Shown here: positions 23,542-29,788 of the stretch, one piece after another
Position numbering within the stretch: position 1 is the first letter of the stretch
Layout: every line of letters begins with the position of its first letter
NCBI GenBank assembly: GCA_900752845.1
Contig: CAADWU010000121.1
Location: 1 to 29,788, forward strand
Source of the DNA: Candidatus Gastranaerophilales bacterium
Lineage (GTDB): Bacteria; Cyanobacteriota; Vampirovibrionia; Gastranaerophilales; Gastranaerophilaceae
Direction of reading: 5' to 3'
DNA: 29,788 nt
Program-made: the position numbers and the translations under genes
Notes under the pieces: generated by a model
The model's database searches: none
Told to the model about the DNA's origin: nothing
Seen by the model: only the letters and a program-made list of their open reading frames with translations

Positions 23542-24369
23542 ATGAGTCAAAGTTTTGATTTTACATCATATAACAACATAAAAAGACTTGCGGAAGATGA
23601 GCTTGAATCACTTTGGCACGAGTATTTCAAGGACAAAACAAATAAAACTGTTCGTGATACTTTAATTGTTCAATACATTTACCTGATTAGATATGTTGTC
23701 GGACGTGTAAAAGTAACCCTGCCTGCAACAATATCTATTGAAGATATTGCAGGATACGGTGTTGAAGGGCTCATTAATGCGATTGAAAGATATTCACCAC
23801 AAAAGAATACCAGATTTGAAACTTATGCTCTTATAAGAATTAGAGGAGCTATATTAGACAGAATTCGTGCACAGGATTTCTTGCCGAGAAGCGTAAGAAA
23901 GAAAATAAAAGATATTAAAGCTGCACAGGAATACCTTAAACAAGAATTAGGCAGAATGCCGACAACAACAGAAGTTGCAAATTATCTTCAAATGGATCCG
24001 AATAAAGTTTCTCAAATTATGTCTGAAGATATGACAATAACTTCTATTTATGAAAAACGTGGCAGTACCGATGACAGTATCGAAATTATTGATACAATAG
24101 AAGACACTGGAAAACTTACTCCTCAAGAACACGCTGAAGAAAAAAATGTTAAGCACGAACTTGAAAAAGCACTGCAAAGACTTCCTGAACGTGAACGTAT
24201 TATAATGGTTCTTTACTACCAGGAAAACATGACACTTAAAGAAATAGGTGAAACAATTAGCATGTCAGAATCAAGAGTTTGTCAGCTTCATGCACAGGGT
24301 ATAATGAAATTGAAAAATATTCTTAGCGAAACCAGAACTTCAAGACTGAAACAAAGTATTATCGCTTAG
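23542..24369 (+). CDS. fliA: Sigma-70 family factor, FliA/WhiG type
   Basis: 275 residues from ATG 23542. An upstream TTG is open in frame but overlaps the RBS-like GGGAAG, so the ATG is chosen. All sigma regions are present: region 2 with LIVQYIYLIRYVVGRV and RFETYALIRIRGAILDRIRAQDFLPRS (the FliA-type 2.4/3.0 hallmark), region 3 with LGRMPTTTEVANYLQM, and region 4 with LPERERIIMVLYYQENMTLKEIGETISMSESRVCQLHAQG. FliA recruits RNA polymerase to late flagellar and motility genes, consistent with the flagellar cluster 4 kb away. No anti-sigma factor FlgM is visible nearby. The 3' end overlaps the convergent MotB-like gene by 11 bp. Confidence 0.93.
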   Translation: MSQSFDFTSYNNIKRLAEDELESLWHEYFKDKTNKTVRDTLIVQYIYLIRYVVGRVKVTLPATISIEDIAGYGVEGLINAIERYSPQKNTRFETYALIRIRGAILDRIRAQDFLPRSVRKKIKDIKAAQEYLKQELGRMPTTTEVANYLQMDPNKVSQIMSEDMTITSIYEKRGSTDDSIEIIDTIEDTGKLTPQEHAEEKNVKHELEKALQRLPERERIIMVLYYQENMTLKEIGETISMSESRVCQLHAQGIMKLKNILSETRTSRLKQSIIA

Positions 24370-24907
24370 CTTCGTATTCAAGGATTACAAAATCTATTCT
24401 GCTGTCCATCCCGTTTTTTGGTGCGACATTATCTCTGAAAGGCATATATTCACCGTACCCCAGTGCAAAAAGTTTATCTGCCGGAATATTACAATAAGTC
24501 GACATATACTGAACTATATTTCCTGCTCTTGCTATGGAAAGTTCCCAGTTCTCACTATAATAACTGTTTGTTAAATCGTTATCTTCGGTATGATCTTCTA
24601 TAATACAATAATTTGTAAGCCTTTTCAAAACTGCACAAATAGTGTCCAATACAATTAGAGAACTCTCTTTTATACGTGCTTCGCCTTCATTAAAAAACAT
24701 TCTTTCATCAACACTTATAATTAAACCTCGAGGGACTTTTGTGAAAAGAATTCCTTTTTGCGGAGGAAGGTAAGTTTTAAAAATAGTTTCAAGCCTATCA
24801 ACGTTAGGCTGATAAGAAATAAATAAACTTCTCATCTCATAATCGGAAGAACCGGAACAAAATATTGCAGCTAAGATTAAAAAAATTATTATAATCCGAT
24901 TATTCAA
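24359..24907 (-). CDS. OmpA/MotB-type peptidoglycan-binding protein
   Basis: 182 residues. It starts at TTG (24905-24907), supported by RBS GGAGG six bases upstream. The N terminus IIIIFLILAAIFC is a signal peptide or membrane anchor. The first part has no clear domain. From about residue 55, LIISVDERMFFNEGEARIKESSLIVLDTI matches the OmpA_C domain, with DHTED in place of the usual GHTD. Then ENWELSIARAGNIVQYM and KLFALGYGEYMPFRDN follow, which are MotB-like. The C-terminal IDFVIL strand is conserved. It could be a stator or anchor protein of the motor, but the usual MotB N terminus (a plug and a transmembrane Asp) is not visible. It follows the M16-family gene by 57 bp and overlaps fliA tail-to-tail. 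Confidence 0.8.
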   Translation of the reverse strand: MNNRIIIIFLILAAIFCSGSSDYEMRSLFISYQPNVDRLETIFKTYLPPQKGILFTKVPRGLIISVDERMFFNEGEARIKESSLIVLDTICAVLKRLTNYCIIEDHTEDNDLTNSYYSENWELSIARAGNIVQYMSTYCNIPADKLFALGYGEYMPFRDNVAPKNGMDSRIDFVILEYEAKR

Positions 24908-24964
24908 GACCGCCTCCTAACAATTATTTATCGTTTCTTAGCGGTTCTCTATTACCTGACAAGG

Positions 24965-26179
24965 TTAAGGCTTCAAAATAACCGTAACGGATTTTTCATT
25001 AAAATATTTATTTGCACAATCCATTATATCTTGAGGAGTAACTCTTTTAATTCTTTCTTTAGCATTTTGCTGAAAATCAAATCCGAAACCGTTTATTCCA
25101 TAGTGAGCAAGCCAGTTTGCCTGCTGTGAATTGGTTTCTGCAATAAATGCCCATTTGCCGAAAATATTATTTTTTGCGTTTTCAAGTTCTTCTTCACTTA
25201 CTAATACATTTTTAATCTTTTGAATTTCTTCGTCAAAACCTTTCAAAGAAACCTCAATATTTTTAGGTTCTGTTGCAATGTATATAGAAAAATTAGCTGC
25301 AAGTTTTGCAATATCATATGAACTTCTCACAACATAAGCAAGACCTTTTTTATCACGCAGCTCTAAAAACAATCTTGAAGATAAACCGCTTGCACCCAAG
25401 ATAATATTTAAAAGAGCAAGAGCCGGGTAATCATTACTATTTGCAGTTTCAACAAGCCATCCTTTAATGATATGCGCCTGATTTATATCAGGTTTTAATA
25501 TTTCAATATCTTTAGCTTTATTAAGAACAGGTTTTACTAAATCAGGAAGCTCTTTAACTGAAGGAGCAATGTCCCCGAATGCTTCATTCAATTGATTAAA
25601 TACATCATCAAATTCCAAGTCACCGACAAATGCCGCAACTTTTTTACTGTCATTAACTATGGCTTTATAAGCATTAATAACATCTTCTTTTTTTAAGTTG
25701 TGAAGATTTTCAAGAATAACCGTATTTGTATATCCGTAATTGTGACCTTCATAAATGTTTTTGTAATATCCGTCTATAACTTTTGCCCGAGGAGAGTCAA
25801 GTTCTGCAATAATTTCTCCTTCAAGTTTAGCTCTTTCTTTATCAAATTCATCAAAAGTTGTGTTTTTTATTATATCTTCAAAAATTTCCAAAGCTTTAGA
25901 AAAATCTTCATTCAAACATACAAACTTAAACTTCACGTAATCAAGTTTTAATTCTGATGAAAATTCAATTGCATATTTATCAAGTTCTTCTGACAATTGC
26001 TGAGCGGTATGGTTTTTAGTTCCTTGCATAAAAAGTCTTACCATCAAAGAATAAACTCCCGGATCAGGCAGCGGATTATTAAGAGAAAAATTCAAATAAA
26101 ACGCAACACGGGGCGTATCAGAATTCTTTTTATAAGCAAATTCAATATTATTTTTTAAACAAGTAACTTTTGTATCCAT
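24965..26179 (-). CDS. M16-family protein lacking the zinc-binding HxxEH motif
   Basis: 404 residues from ATG at 26177-26179, six bases after RBS GAGGAGAG; an upstream in-frame GTG at 26209 is less likely. The fold is that of the M16B (insulinase/mitochondrial-processing-peptidase-like) group. The position of the HxxEH metal motif reads PGVYSLMVRLFMQGTKNHTA, so the metal ligands are absent and it cannot be a zinc peptidase by itself. The C-terminal repeat keeps GLSSRLFLELRDKKGLAYVVRSSY, with the Arg/Tyr pair found in non-catalytic partner subunits. It may therefore need a catalytic partner encoded elsewhere. No signal peptide is visible. It is followed by the MotB-like gene. Confidence 0.88.
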   Translation of the reverse strand: MDTKVTCLKNNIEFAYKKNSDTPRVAFYLNFSLNNPLPDPGVYSLMVRLFMQGTKNHTAQQLSEELDKYAIEFSSELKLDYVKFKFVCLNEDFSKALEIFEDIIKNTTFDEFDKERAKLEGEIIAELDSPRAKVIDGYYKNIYEGHNYGYTNTVILENLHNLKKEDVINAYKAIVNDSKKVAAFVGDLEFDDVFNQLNEAFGDIAPSVKELPDLVKPVLNKAKDIEILKPDINQAHIIKGWLVETANSNDYPALALLNIILGASGLSSRLFLELRDKKGLAYVVRSSYDIAKLAANFSIYIATEPKNIEVSLKGFDEEIQKIKNVLVSEEELENAKNNIFGKWAFIAETNSQQANWLAHYGINGFGFDFQQNAKERIKRVTPQDIMDCANKYFNEKSVTVILKP

Positions 26180-26249
26180 ATAACTCTCCTCTGTTTGGAA
26201 GTTTATCACAATTATTGTAAAAATACAAATATTGATATGCTTTTACAGC

Positions 26250-26278
26250 TTGTAATTACAATATATTTAAAATATAAT
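26250..26278 (+). promoter_or_regulatory. Promoter of kdsA, apparently giving a leaderless mRNA
   Basis: TTGTAA (26250-26255), exactly 17 bases and TATAAT (26273-26278). The kdsA ATG begins 7 bases after the -10 box, exactly where transcription should start. No RBS lies between. Confidence 0.65.
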
Positions 26279-26284
26279 TAGTTT

Positions 26285-27106
26285 ATGGAAATAAAGAAAA
26301 TTAAATTGAGAGACTTTGAAATCGGCGCAGATAAATTAACAATTCTTGCCGGTCCCTGTGCAGCAGAAAATCAGGAAATTTTAAACGAAACAGCACAGGG
26401 GTTAAAAGAAATTACACAAAAATTGGGTATAAATTTTGTATTTAAATCATCTTTTGATAAAGCAAACCGTTCTTCTATAGACTCATTTCGTGGTCCGGGT
26501 ATGGAAAAAGGGCTTGAGATGCTTGCTGAAGTAAAATCAAAATTTGATTTACCTATTGTTACTGATATTCATTTACCGGCGCAGGCTGAACCTGTCAGTA
26601 AAGTTGCAGATATTTTACAAATTCCCGCATTTCTTTGCAGACAGACAGATTTACTTGCAGCAGCCGCAAAAACAGGCAGAATTATAAACATTAAAAAAGG
26701 ACAGTTTTTAGCTCCCGAACAAATGGCACCATTGGTAAAAAAAGTAGAAGATTGCGGTAATCATCAAATTCTTCTGACCGACAGAGGTTGTTCGTTCGGC
26801 TATAACAATCTTGTAGTTGATTTTAGAGCTATACCTATAATGCAAAGTTTAGGATATCCTGTAGTATTTGATGCTACTCACAGCGTACAGCTTCCCGGTG
26901 CACAAGGCACCTGCTCTGGCGGTGACAGACGATTTGTTGCACCTCTGGCAAAAGCTGCTATGGCGGCAGGAGCAAATGTTCTTTTCTTTGAAGTACATCC
27001 TGACCCAGACAAAGCAAAATGTGACGGTCCTAATATGGTTCCATTGGATAAAGCTGAAGAACTGTTTAGAATTTGCAGAGATATTTTTGAATTGGTGAGA
27101 AGATAA
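26285..27106 (+). CDS. kdsA: 3-deoxy-8-phosphooctulonate synthase
   Basis: 273 residues. KdsA condenses arabinose-5-phosphate and phosphoenolpyruvate to KDO-8-phosphate, the precursor of the inner-core sugar of LPS, so the cell is expected to have an outer membrane. Motifs include LAGPCAAE, the substrate-binding KSSFDKANRSS, FRGPGMEKGLEML, TDIHLPAQAEPV and FDATHSVQLPGAQG. C25, H198, E235 and D246 lie at a constant offset (13-14) from the metal ligands C11, H185, E222 and D233 of the Aquifex enzyme, so this is the metal-dependent class rather than the E. coli type with Asn. It is the first gene of a probable kdsA-MBL hydrolase-pheS operon. It appears to be leaderless: no RBS, with the -10 box 6 bases upstream. 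Confidence 0.98.
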   Translation: MEIKKIKLRDFEIGADKLTILAGPCAAENQEILNETAQGLKEITQKLGINFVFKSSFDKANRSSIDSFRGPGMEKGLEMLAEVKSKFDLPIVTDIHLPAQAEPVSKVADILQIPAFLCRQTDLLAAAAKTGRIINIKKGQFLAPEQMAPLVKKVEDCGNHQILLTDRGCSFGYNNLVVDFRAIPIMQSLGYPVVFDATHSVQLPGAQGTCSGGDRRFVAPLAKAAMAAGANVLFFEVHPDPDKAKCDGPNMVPLDKAEELFRICRDIFELVRR

Positions 27107-27140
27107 GGATTTCACTCAAAATTAATTGGAGAACTTTAAC

Positions 27141-27767
27141 ATGACCGGCATAACGGTAAAAAATTTTATAGCAGGACAACTGGAAAATAATATTTATCTT
27201 GTCATGGACGAAAAAACCAAAAAAGCAGTCCTGATTGATGCTTCTTCAAATATTCCGGAAATAGCTAAAACAATAAAAGAATTAAAAGCAGATGTTGAAT
27301 ATATTCTTCTAACTCATGGTCATTTTGACCATATCATGGGTTTGAATTCACTGAAAGAAACTCTTGGTTCAAAGGCTGTTATTCATAAAGATGATCTTGT
27401 TATCTCTGATAACATTAATGAATATACACGTCTTTTCGGGCTTCCTGACAGCGATGCACCAAGTTATGACTTATATATTAAAGACGGCGATATTATCCCT
27501 GTCGGAGATATGAAAATTAAAGTTATACATACACCCGGACACACAGAGGGCGGCGTTTGCTATCTTATTGACGATAAATTATTTTCGGGAGATACTTTAT
27601 TTAGAGAAAGTGTCGGAAGAACCGATTTGTTCGGCGGAAGTTTTGAAAAATTATCAGACAGTATTAAAAATAAGCTGTTTAAATTAAATGATAAAATAAC
27701 AGTATTTCCGGGACACGGTCCGATAACAACTATCGGTTACGAAAAAAAACATAATGAATTAATATAA
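27141..27767 (+). CDS. Metallo-beta-lactamase-fold hydrolase (glyoxalase II-like)
   Basis: 208 residues from ATG at 27141, chosen because GGAG lies 8 bases upstream and is itself part of an in-frame TTG extension. The zinc site is complete: THGHFDHIMG (HxHxDH), HTPGHTEGG and FSGDTLFRESVGRTDL, then FPGHGPITTIG at the end. Length and sequence are those of the YcbL/glyoxalase II-like subgroup that hydrolyses thioesters. The particular substrate is not determined. It is 34 bp downstream of kdsA and 16 bp upstream of pheS. Confidence 0.93.
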   Translation: MTGITVKNFIAGQLENNIYLVMDEKTKKAVLIDASSNIPEIAKTIKELKADVEYILLTHGHFDHIMGLNSLKETLGSKAVIHKDDLVISDNINEYTRLFGLPDSDAPSYDLYIKDGDIIPVGDMKIKVIHTPGHTEGGVCYLIDDKLFSGDTLFRESVGRTDLFGGSFEKLSDSIKNKLFKLNDKITVFPGHGPITTIGYEKKHNELI

Positions 27768-27783
27768 AAATACAGGGAAGAAA

Positions 27784-28818
27784 ATGAAACAACAATTAGA
27801 AAAAATATATGAATGTGCAATGGAAGATTTATCAAAAGCATCTTCTATAGCTGATATTGACGAAATAAGAGCTAAATATTTAAGCCGTAAAGGCGAATTT
27901 AATGAAATCAAAAAGAACCTCAAAAACCTTTCTGATGAAGAAAAAAGAACCGTAGGTTCACTTGCAAATGACATTACACAAAAACTTGAAAATTCTTTAA
28001 AAGAAAAACACGAAGAATTTTACAGAAAAGAACTTAATGAAAAACTTTTGAAAGAAAGAATTGACATTACATTGCCTGGTAAATATACACCTACAGGAAA
28101 AGTTCACCCGTTAACATCAACCACTAATGAAATTGTTTCTATATTTCAATCGCTTGGATTTTCTGTTATACCACAGGAACATTCACCGGAAGTTGAAACT
28201 GAATATTATAACTTTGATGCATTGAATGTTCCAAAAGACCACCCTGCACGTGATGTTCAAGATACATTTTACACAGAAATTGCTAAAAATGTAGTTTTGA
28301 GAAGCCAAACTTCAGGAGCTCAAATTCACGCTATGGAAAACCAAAATCCTCCAATAAGAATAATTGCTCCGGGAAAAGTATACAGAAATGAAAATATAAA
28401 CGCACGTAAAAATAACTTTTTCCACCAAATTGAAGGCTTGTATGTTGACAAAGACATTACATTCGGCGATTTAAAAGGTGTATTAAACGAATTTATAAGA
28501 ATATATTTTGGAGAAAGCAGACCTACCCGTTTCAGAAGCAGCTTCTTCCCGTTCACAGAACCGTCAGCTGAAGTCGATGTGCAATGCATAATGTGTCAGG
28601 GTAAAGGATGCAGAATATGCTCAGGAACCGGCTGGCTTGAAATCTTAGGCAGCGGAATGGTTGATCCTAACGTATTAAAAGGTGTTGGAATTGATCCTGA
28701 TATCTATACAGGTTTTGCCTTCGGAATGGGTGTTGAAAGACTTGCAATGTTAAAATACGCAGTTGACGATATCCGATTATTCTTTAATAACGACGAAAGA
28801 TTTTTAAAACAGTTTTAA
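27784..28818 (+). CDS. pheS: Phenylalanyl-tRNA synthetase alpha subunit
   Basis: 344 residues, full length. The catalytic subunit of the heterotetrameric PheRS charges tRNA-Phe. It opens with the coiled-coil tRNA-binding domain (residues 1 to about 90, EKIYECAMEDLSKASSIADIDEIRAKYL). Class II motifs follow: HPARDVQDTFY (motif 2 region), VLRSQTSGAQIHAM, HQIEGLYVDKDITFGDLKG and the motif 3 glycine-rich FGMGVERLAMLKY. A cysteine cluster CIMCQGKGCRICSGTGW replaces the shorter loop in many homologues and may bind zinc. The beta subunit gene pheT does not follow: a bidirectional terminator is directly after the stop, so pheT must lie elsewhere. Confidence 0.98.
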   Translation: MKQQLEKIYECAMEDLSKASSIADIDEIRAKYLSRKGEFNEIKKNLKNLSDEEKRTVGSLANDITQKLENSLKEKHEEFYRKELNEKLLKERIDITLPGKYTPTGKVHPLTSTTNEIVSIFQSLGFSVIPQEHSPEVETEYYNFDALNVPKDHPARDVQDTFYTEIAKNVVLRSQTSGAQIHAMENQNPPIRIIAPGKVYRNENINARKNNFFHQIEGLYVDKDITFGDLKGVLNEFIRIYFGESRPTRFRSSFFPFTEPSAEVDVQCIMCQGKGCRICSGTGWLEILGSGMVDPNVLKGVGIDPDIYTGFAFGMGVERLAMLKYAVDDIRLFFNNDERFLKQF

Positions 28819-28846
28819 AAAAGAGCTCCCGATTGGGAGCTCTTTT
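28819..28846. terminator. Bidirectional terminator shared by pheS and prepilin 2
   Basis: A perfect 12-bp stem AAAAGAGCTCCC-GATT-GGGAGCTCTTTT. The end of the prepilin gene overlaps it by two bases of its TAA stop. Confidence 0.9.
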
Positions 28847-29543
28847 AGTGTGAATTTACATAATTTATCATTTGGGATACATAACGTCCGCCTTTTTCTA
28901 ACGGCATACAGCCCCCACTATTATTTAATATGTATTTCTTGCCGTCAAAATATATATAAAAATAAAATACGTCATGCCCCCATTTATTAGGTCCTTTCAT
29001 ACCGTTTATATCAACAATTGTATTTACTGCAATTCGCTCATTCCCATTACCGACTGCAGGCATTATTATTGTTCCGTCCTGTAATATATAAGCAGTATAT
29101 TTTTTTAAAGTTGAATAAGTCATATTAGTGCAGCCAGTTATACTTTCTAATATTTCATCATCTCCCATATCAGGATTATTTTCTTTTTTAATTTCATCAA
29201 TTCCTTTATATCGTGGTATACATCCCTTTTGCATTGCATCGCTTCCACAGCTTTTTGCTATATTTAATTGTTTTAAAAATATTTGTGAAAAAGCGTTACA
29301 GTCGTTAAAATCAGGAGAATCCAATCCTCCTGTGTTATAGTAGCATAACGGATTAGTTCCCCATTCGTATTTGGCTGAAACGTGAGCATTGCTTAAAGTA
29401 TTATATACTTTTCTAAATTGGTTGTTGAAAACTTTTTGTTTATAAATATTAATAATGCTTGGCATAGTCATTGCAGCAACTACACCGATAATACCGAGTG
29501 TAATCAATACCTCTGCAAGGGTAAAAGCAAATTTTCTCTTCAT
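28845..29543 (-). CDS. Type IV-type prepilin 2
   Basis: 232 residues from ATG at 29541-29543, five bases after RBS GGAG. An in-frame ATG at 29573 is rejected because it coincides with the predicted transcription start. It begins MKRKFAFTLAEVLITLGIIGVVAAMTMPSII, a class III/type IV prepilin signal with cleavage probably at KFA/FTLAE. The remaining 200 residues have Cys pairs (NPLCYYN, CIPRYKG, GGCMPLEKG) and no known domain. It is probably an exported pilin or pseudopilin; such genes occur in many copies in these genomes. Unlike prepilin 1 it has its own intact start and promoter (29580-29607). It is also preceded by a copy of the G10 element and a short upstream frame. Confidence 0.93.
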   Translation of the reverse strand: MKRKFAFTLAEVLITLGIIGVVAAMTMPSIINIYKQKVFNNQFRKVYNTLSNAHVSAKYEWGTNPLCYYNTGGLDSPDFNDCNAFSQIFLKQLNIAKSCGSDAMQKGCIPRYKGIDEIKKENNPDMGDDEILESITGCTNMTYSTLKKYTAYILQDGTIIMPAVGNGNERIAVNTIVDINGMKGPNKWGHDVFYFYIYFDGKKYILNNSGGCMPLEKGGRYVSQMINYVNSH

Positions 29544-29579
29544 TAAAACTCCACAATAATTGTGATGCAACATATCACT

Positions 29580-29607
29580 ATTATAACAGATTTTTATTTT
29601 TTTACAA
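29580..29607 (-). promoter_or_regulatory. Promoter of prepilin 2
   Basis: On the minus strand TTGTAA (29602-29607), 16 bases and TATAAT (29580-29585), with TGT before the -10 as an extended -10 element. It lies between the upstream G10 frame and the prepilin ATG. Confidence 0.7.
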
Positions 29608-29627
29608 CCCTTGAAAAATGCTTTACT

Positions 29628-29654
29628 GGAGCTTAAACGGTTGCCCCCCCCCCG
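29628..29654 (-). repeat. 27-bp shared element with a ten-G tract (copy 2)
   Basis: Identical to 20740-20766 over all 27 bases, including exactly ten G. The following sequences diverge: AGTAAAGCATTTTTC here and TATAGCAGTGCGTTTAC in copy 1, both ending in a codon series reading Ser-x-x-Ala-Phe. Confidence 0.95.
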
Positions 29655-29674
29655 AATAAATCAAATCTTCTCAT
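29633..29674 (-). CDS. Short upstream frame read into the G10 tract (13 codons)
   Basis: ATG at 29672-29674 with RBS AAAGGAGC reads MRRFDLFGGGATV and stops at TAA (29633-29635). With one more G the frame would stay open for about 40 codons and run into prepilin 2. The layout copies that of prepilin 1. The frame is too short to call independently; it is listed because of the pattern. Confidence 0.45.
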   Translation of the reverse strand: MRRFDLFGGGATV

Positions 29675-29717
29675 AAATTGCTCCTTTCATTATTTTGTTA
29701 GATTTATGCAAACCCGA

Positions 29718-29788
29718 TGTGGCGGGTCCAGCGGCTTCTTGCTCGTTCGCATTTAACGGGTCTTGACTTTGCCTGCTCGTCATGCTCA
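29718..29788. repeat. GC-rich dispersed repeat at the window edge, related to 7891-8027
   Basis: On the minus strand GACGAGCAGGCAAAGTCAAGACCCGTTAAATGCGAACGAGC... resembles the copies at 7891-8027, sharing GAGCAG, CAAAG, AGTC and CCGTT(T/A)AATGCGA. It also has a small hairpin ACCCG-ATGTGG-CGGGT (29712-29727). No gene is seen from 29675 to 29788. The repeat is cut by the window end. Confidence 0.4.

Noticed and set aside
29544..29573. Start of prepilin 2 at ATG 29573
   Set aside because: It coincides with the predicted transcription start and has no RBS; ATG 29543 has GGAG at the right distance and gives a standard prepilin signal.

Overview
This is a chromosomal stretch of a low-GC, diderm (Gram-negative-type) bacterium. 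It carries kdsA, for the LPS sugar KDO, basal-body genes of a flagellum, and two type IV-type prepilins with the signature FTLAEVLITLGIIGVVAAMT. That prepilin signature, the AT-rich composition and the gene set fit Candidatus Gastranaerophilales (Melainabacteria/Vampirovibrionia, the non-photosynthetic relatives of Cyanobacteria). This assignment is an inference from memory of the family; no marker gene was compared. Nearly all genes are housekeeping, and no phage, plasmid, IS element or CRISPR array is visible.

Layout. 1-3.6 kb: 5' part of tuf (minus), then, from a perfect-consensus promoter, an overlapping plus-strand pair: a B12-type radical SAM protein and an unrecognised Cys-containing protein with weak peptidase-U32-like features. 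3.6-6.7 kb (minus): rimP-nusA, with a promoter and a hairpin in its leader, and an upstream 392-residue coiled-coil protein of unknown role. 6.7-8.2 kb: two long intergenic regions around a cobalamin adenosyltransferase gene, with direct repeats, a dispersed repeat family and a structured rpsB leader. 8.2-10 kb: rpsB-tsf, with a large hairpin between the genes. 10.1-12.2 kb: a 47-residue small protein ending base-to-base against a periplasmic beta-carbonic anhydrase, which follows two paralogous exported proteins. 12.2-16.1 kb: uvrA, a YjbR-family gene and a GNAT acetyltransferase. 16.1-16.5 kb: tRNA-Leu(GAG) with its terminator, beside a highly structured segment flanked by a copy of the tRNA 3' end. 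16.5-19.9 kb (minus): flagellar flgF-like/flgG/flgB/flgC genes and a family 2 glycosyltransferase. 20-21.1 kb: a prepilin and an S4-domain RqcP-like protein. 21.2-24.4 kb: an exported metallophosphoesterase, a CNNM/CorC-type membrane protein and a FliA/WhiG-type sigma factor. 24.4-26.2 kb (minus): an M16 protein without its zinc site and a MotB/OmpA-like protein. 26.3-28.8 kb: kdsA, an MBL-fold hydrolase and pheS. 28.8-29.8 kb: a second prepilin.

The most striking signal is a 27-bp element containing exactly ten G residues, found identically near the 5' ends of both prepilin genes, about 8.9 kb apart. In each case a well-placed RBS and ATG read into the G tract and stop at the same TAA, whereas one extra G would open the frame into the prepilin. 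This looks like a slipped-strand (phase-variation) or transcript-slippage switch on pilin expression. Other points of interest are the radical SAM/partner pair, the tRNA 3'-end duplication, a promoter-plus-hairpin leader before rimP-nusA, a probably leaderless kdsA, and the paralogous exported pair linked to carbonic anhydrase.
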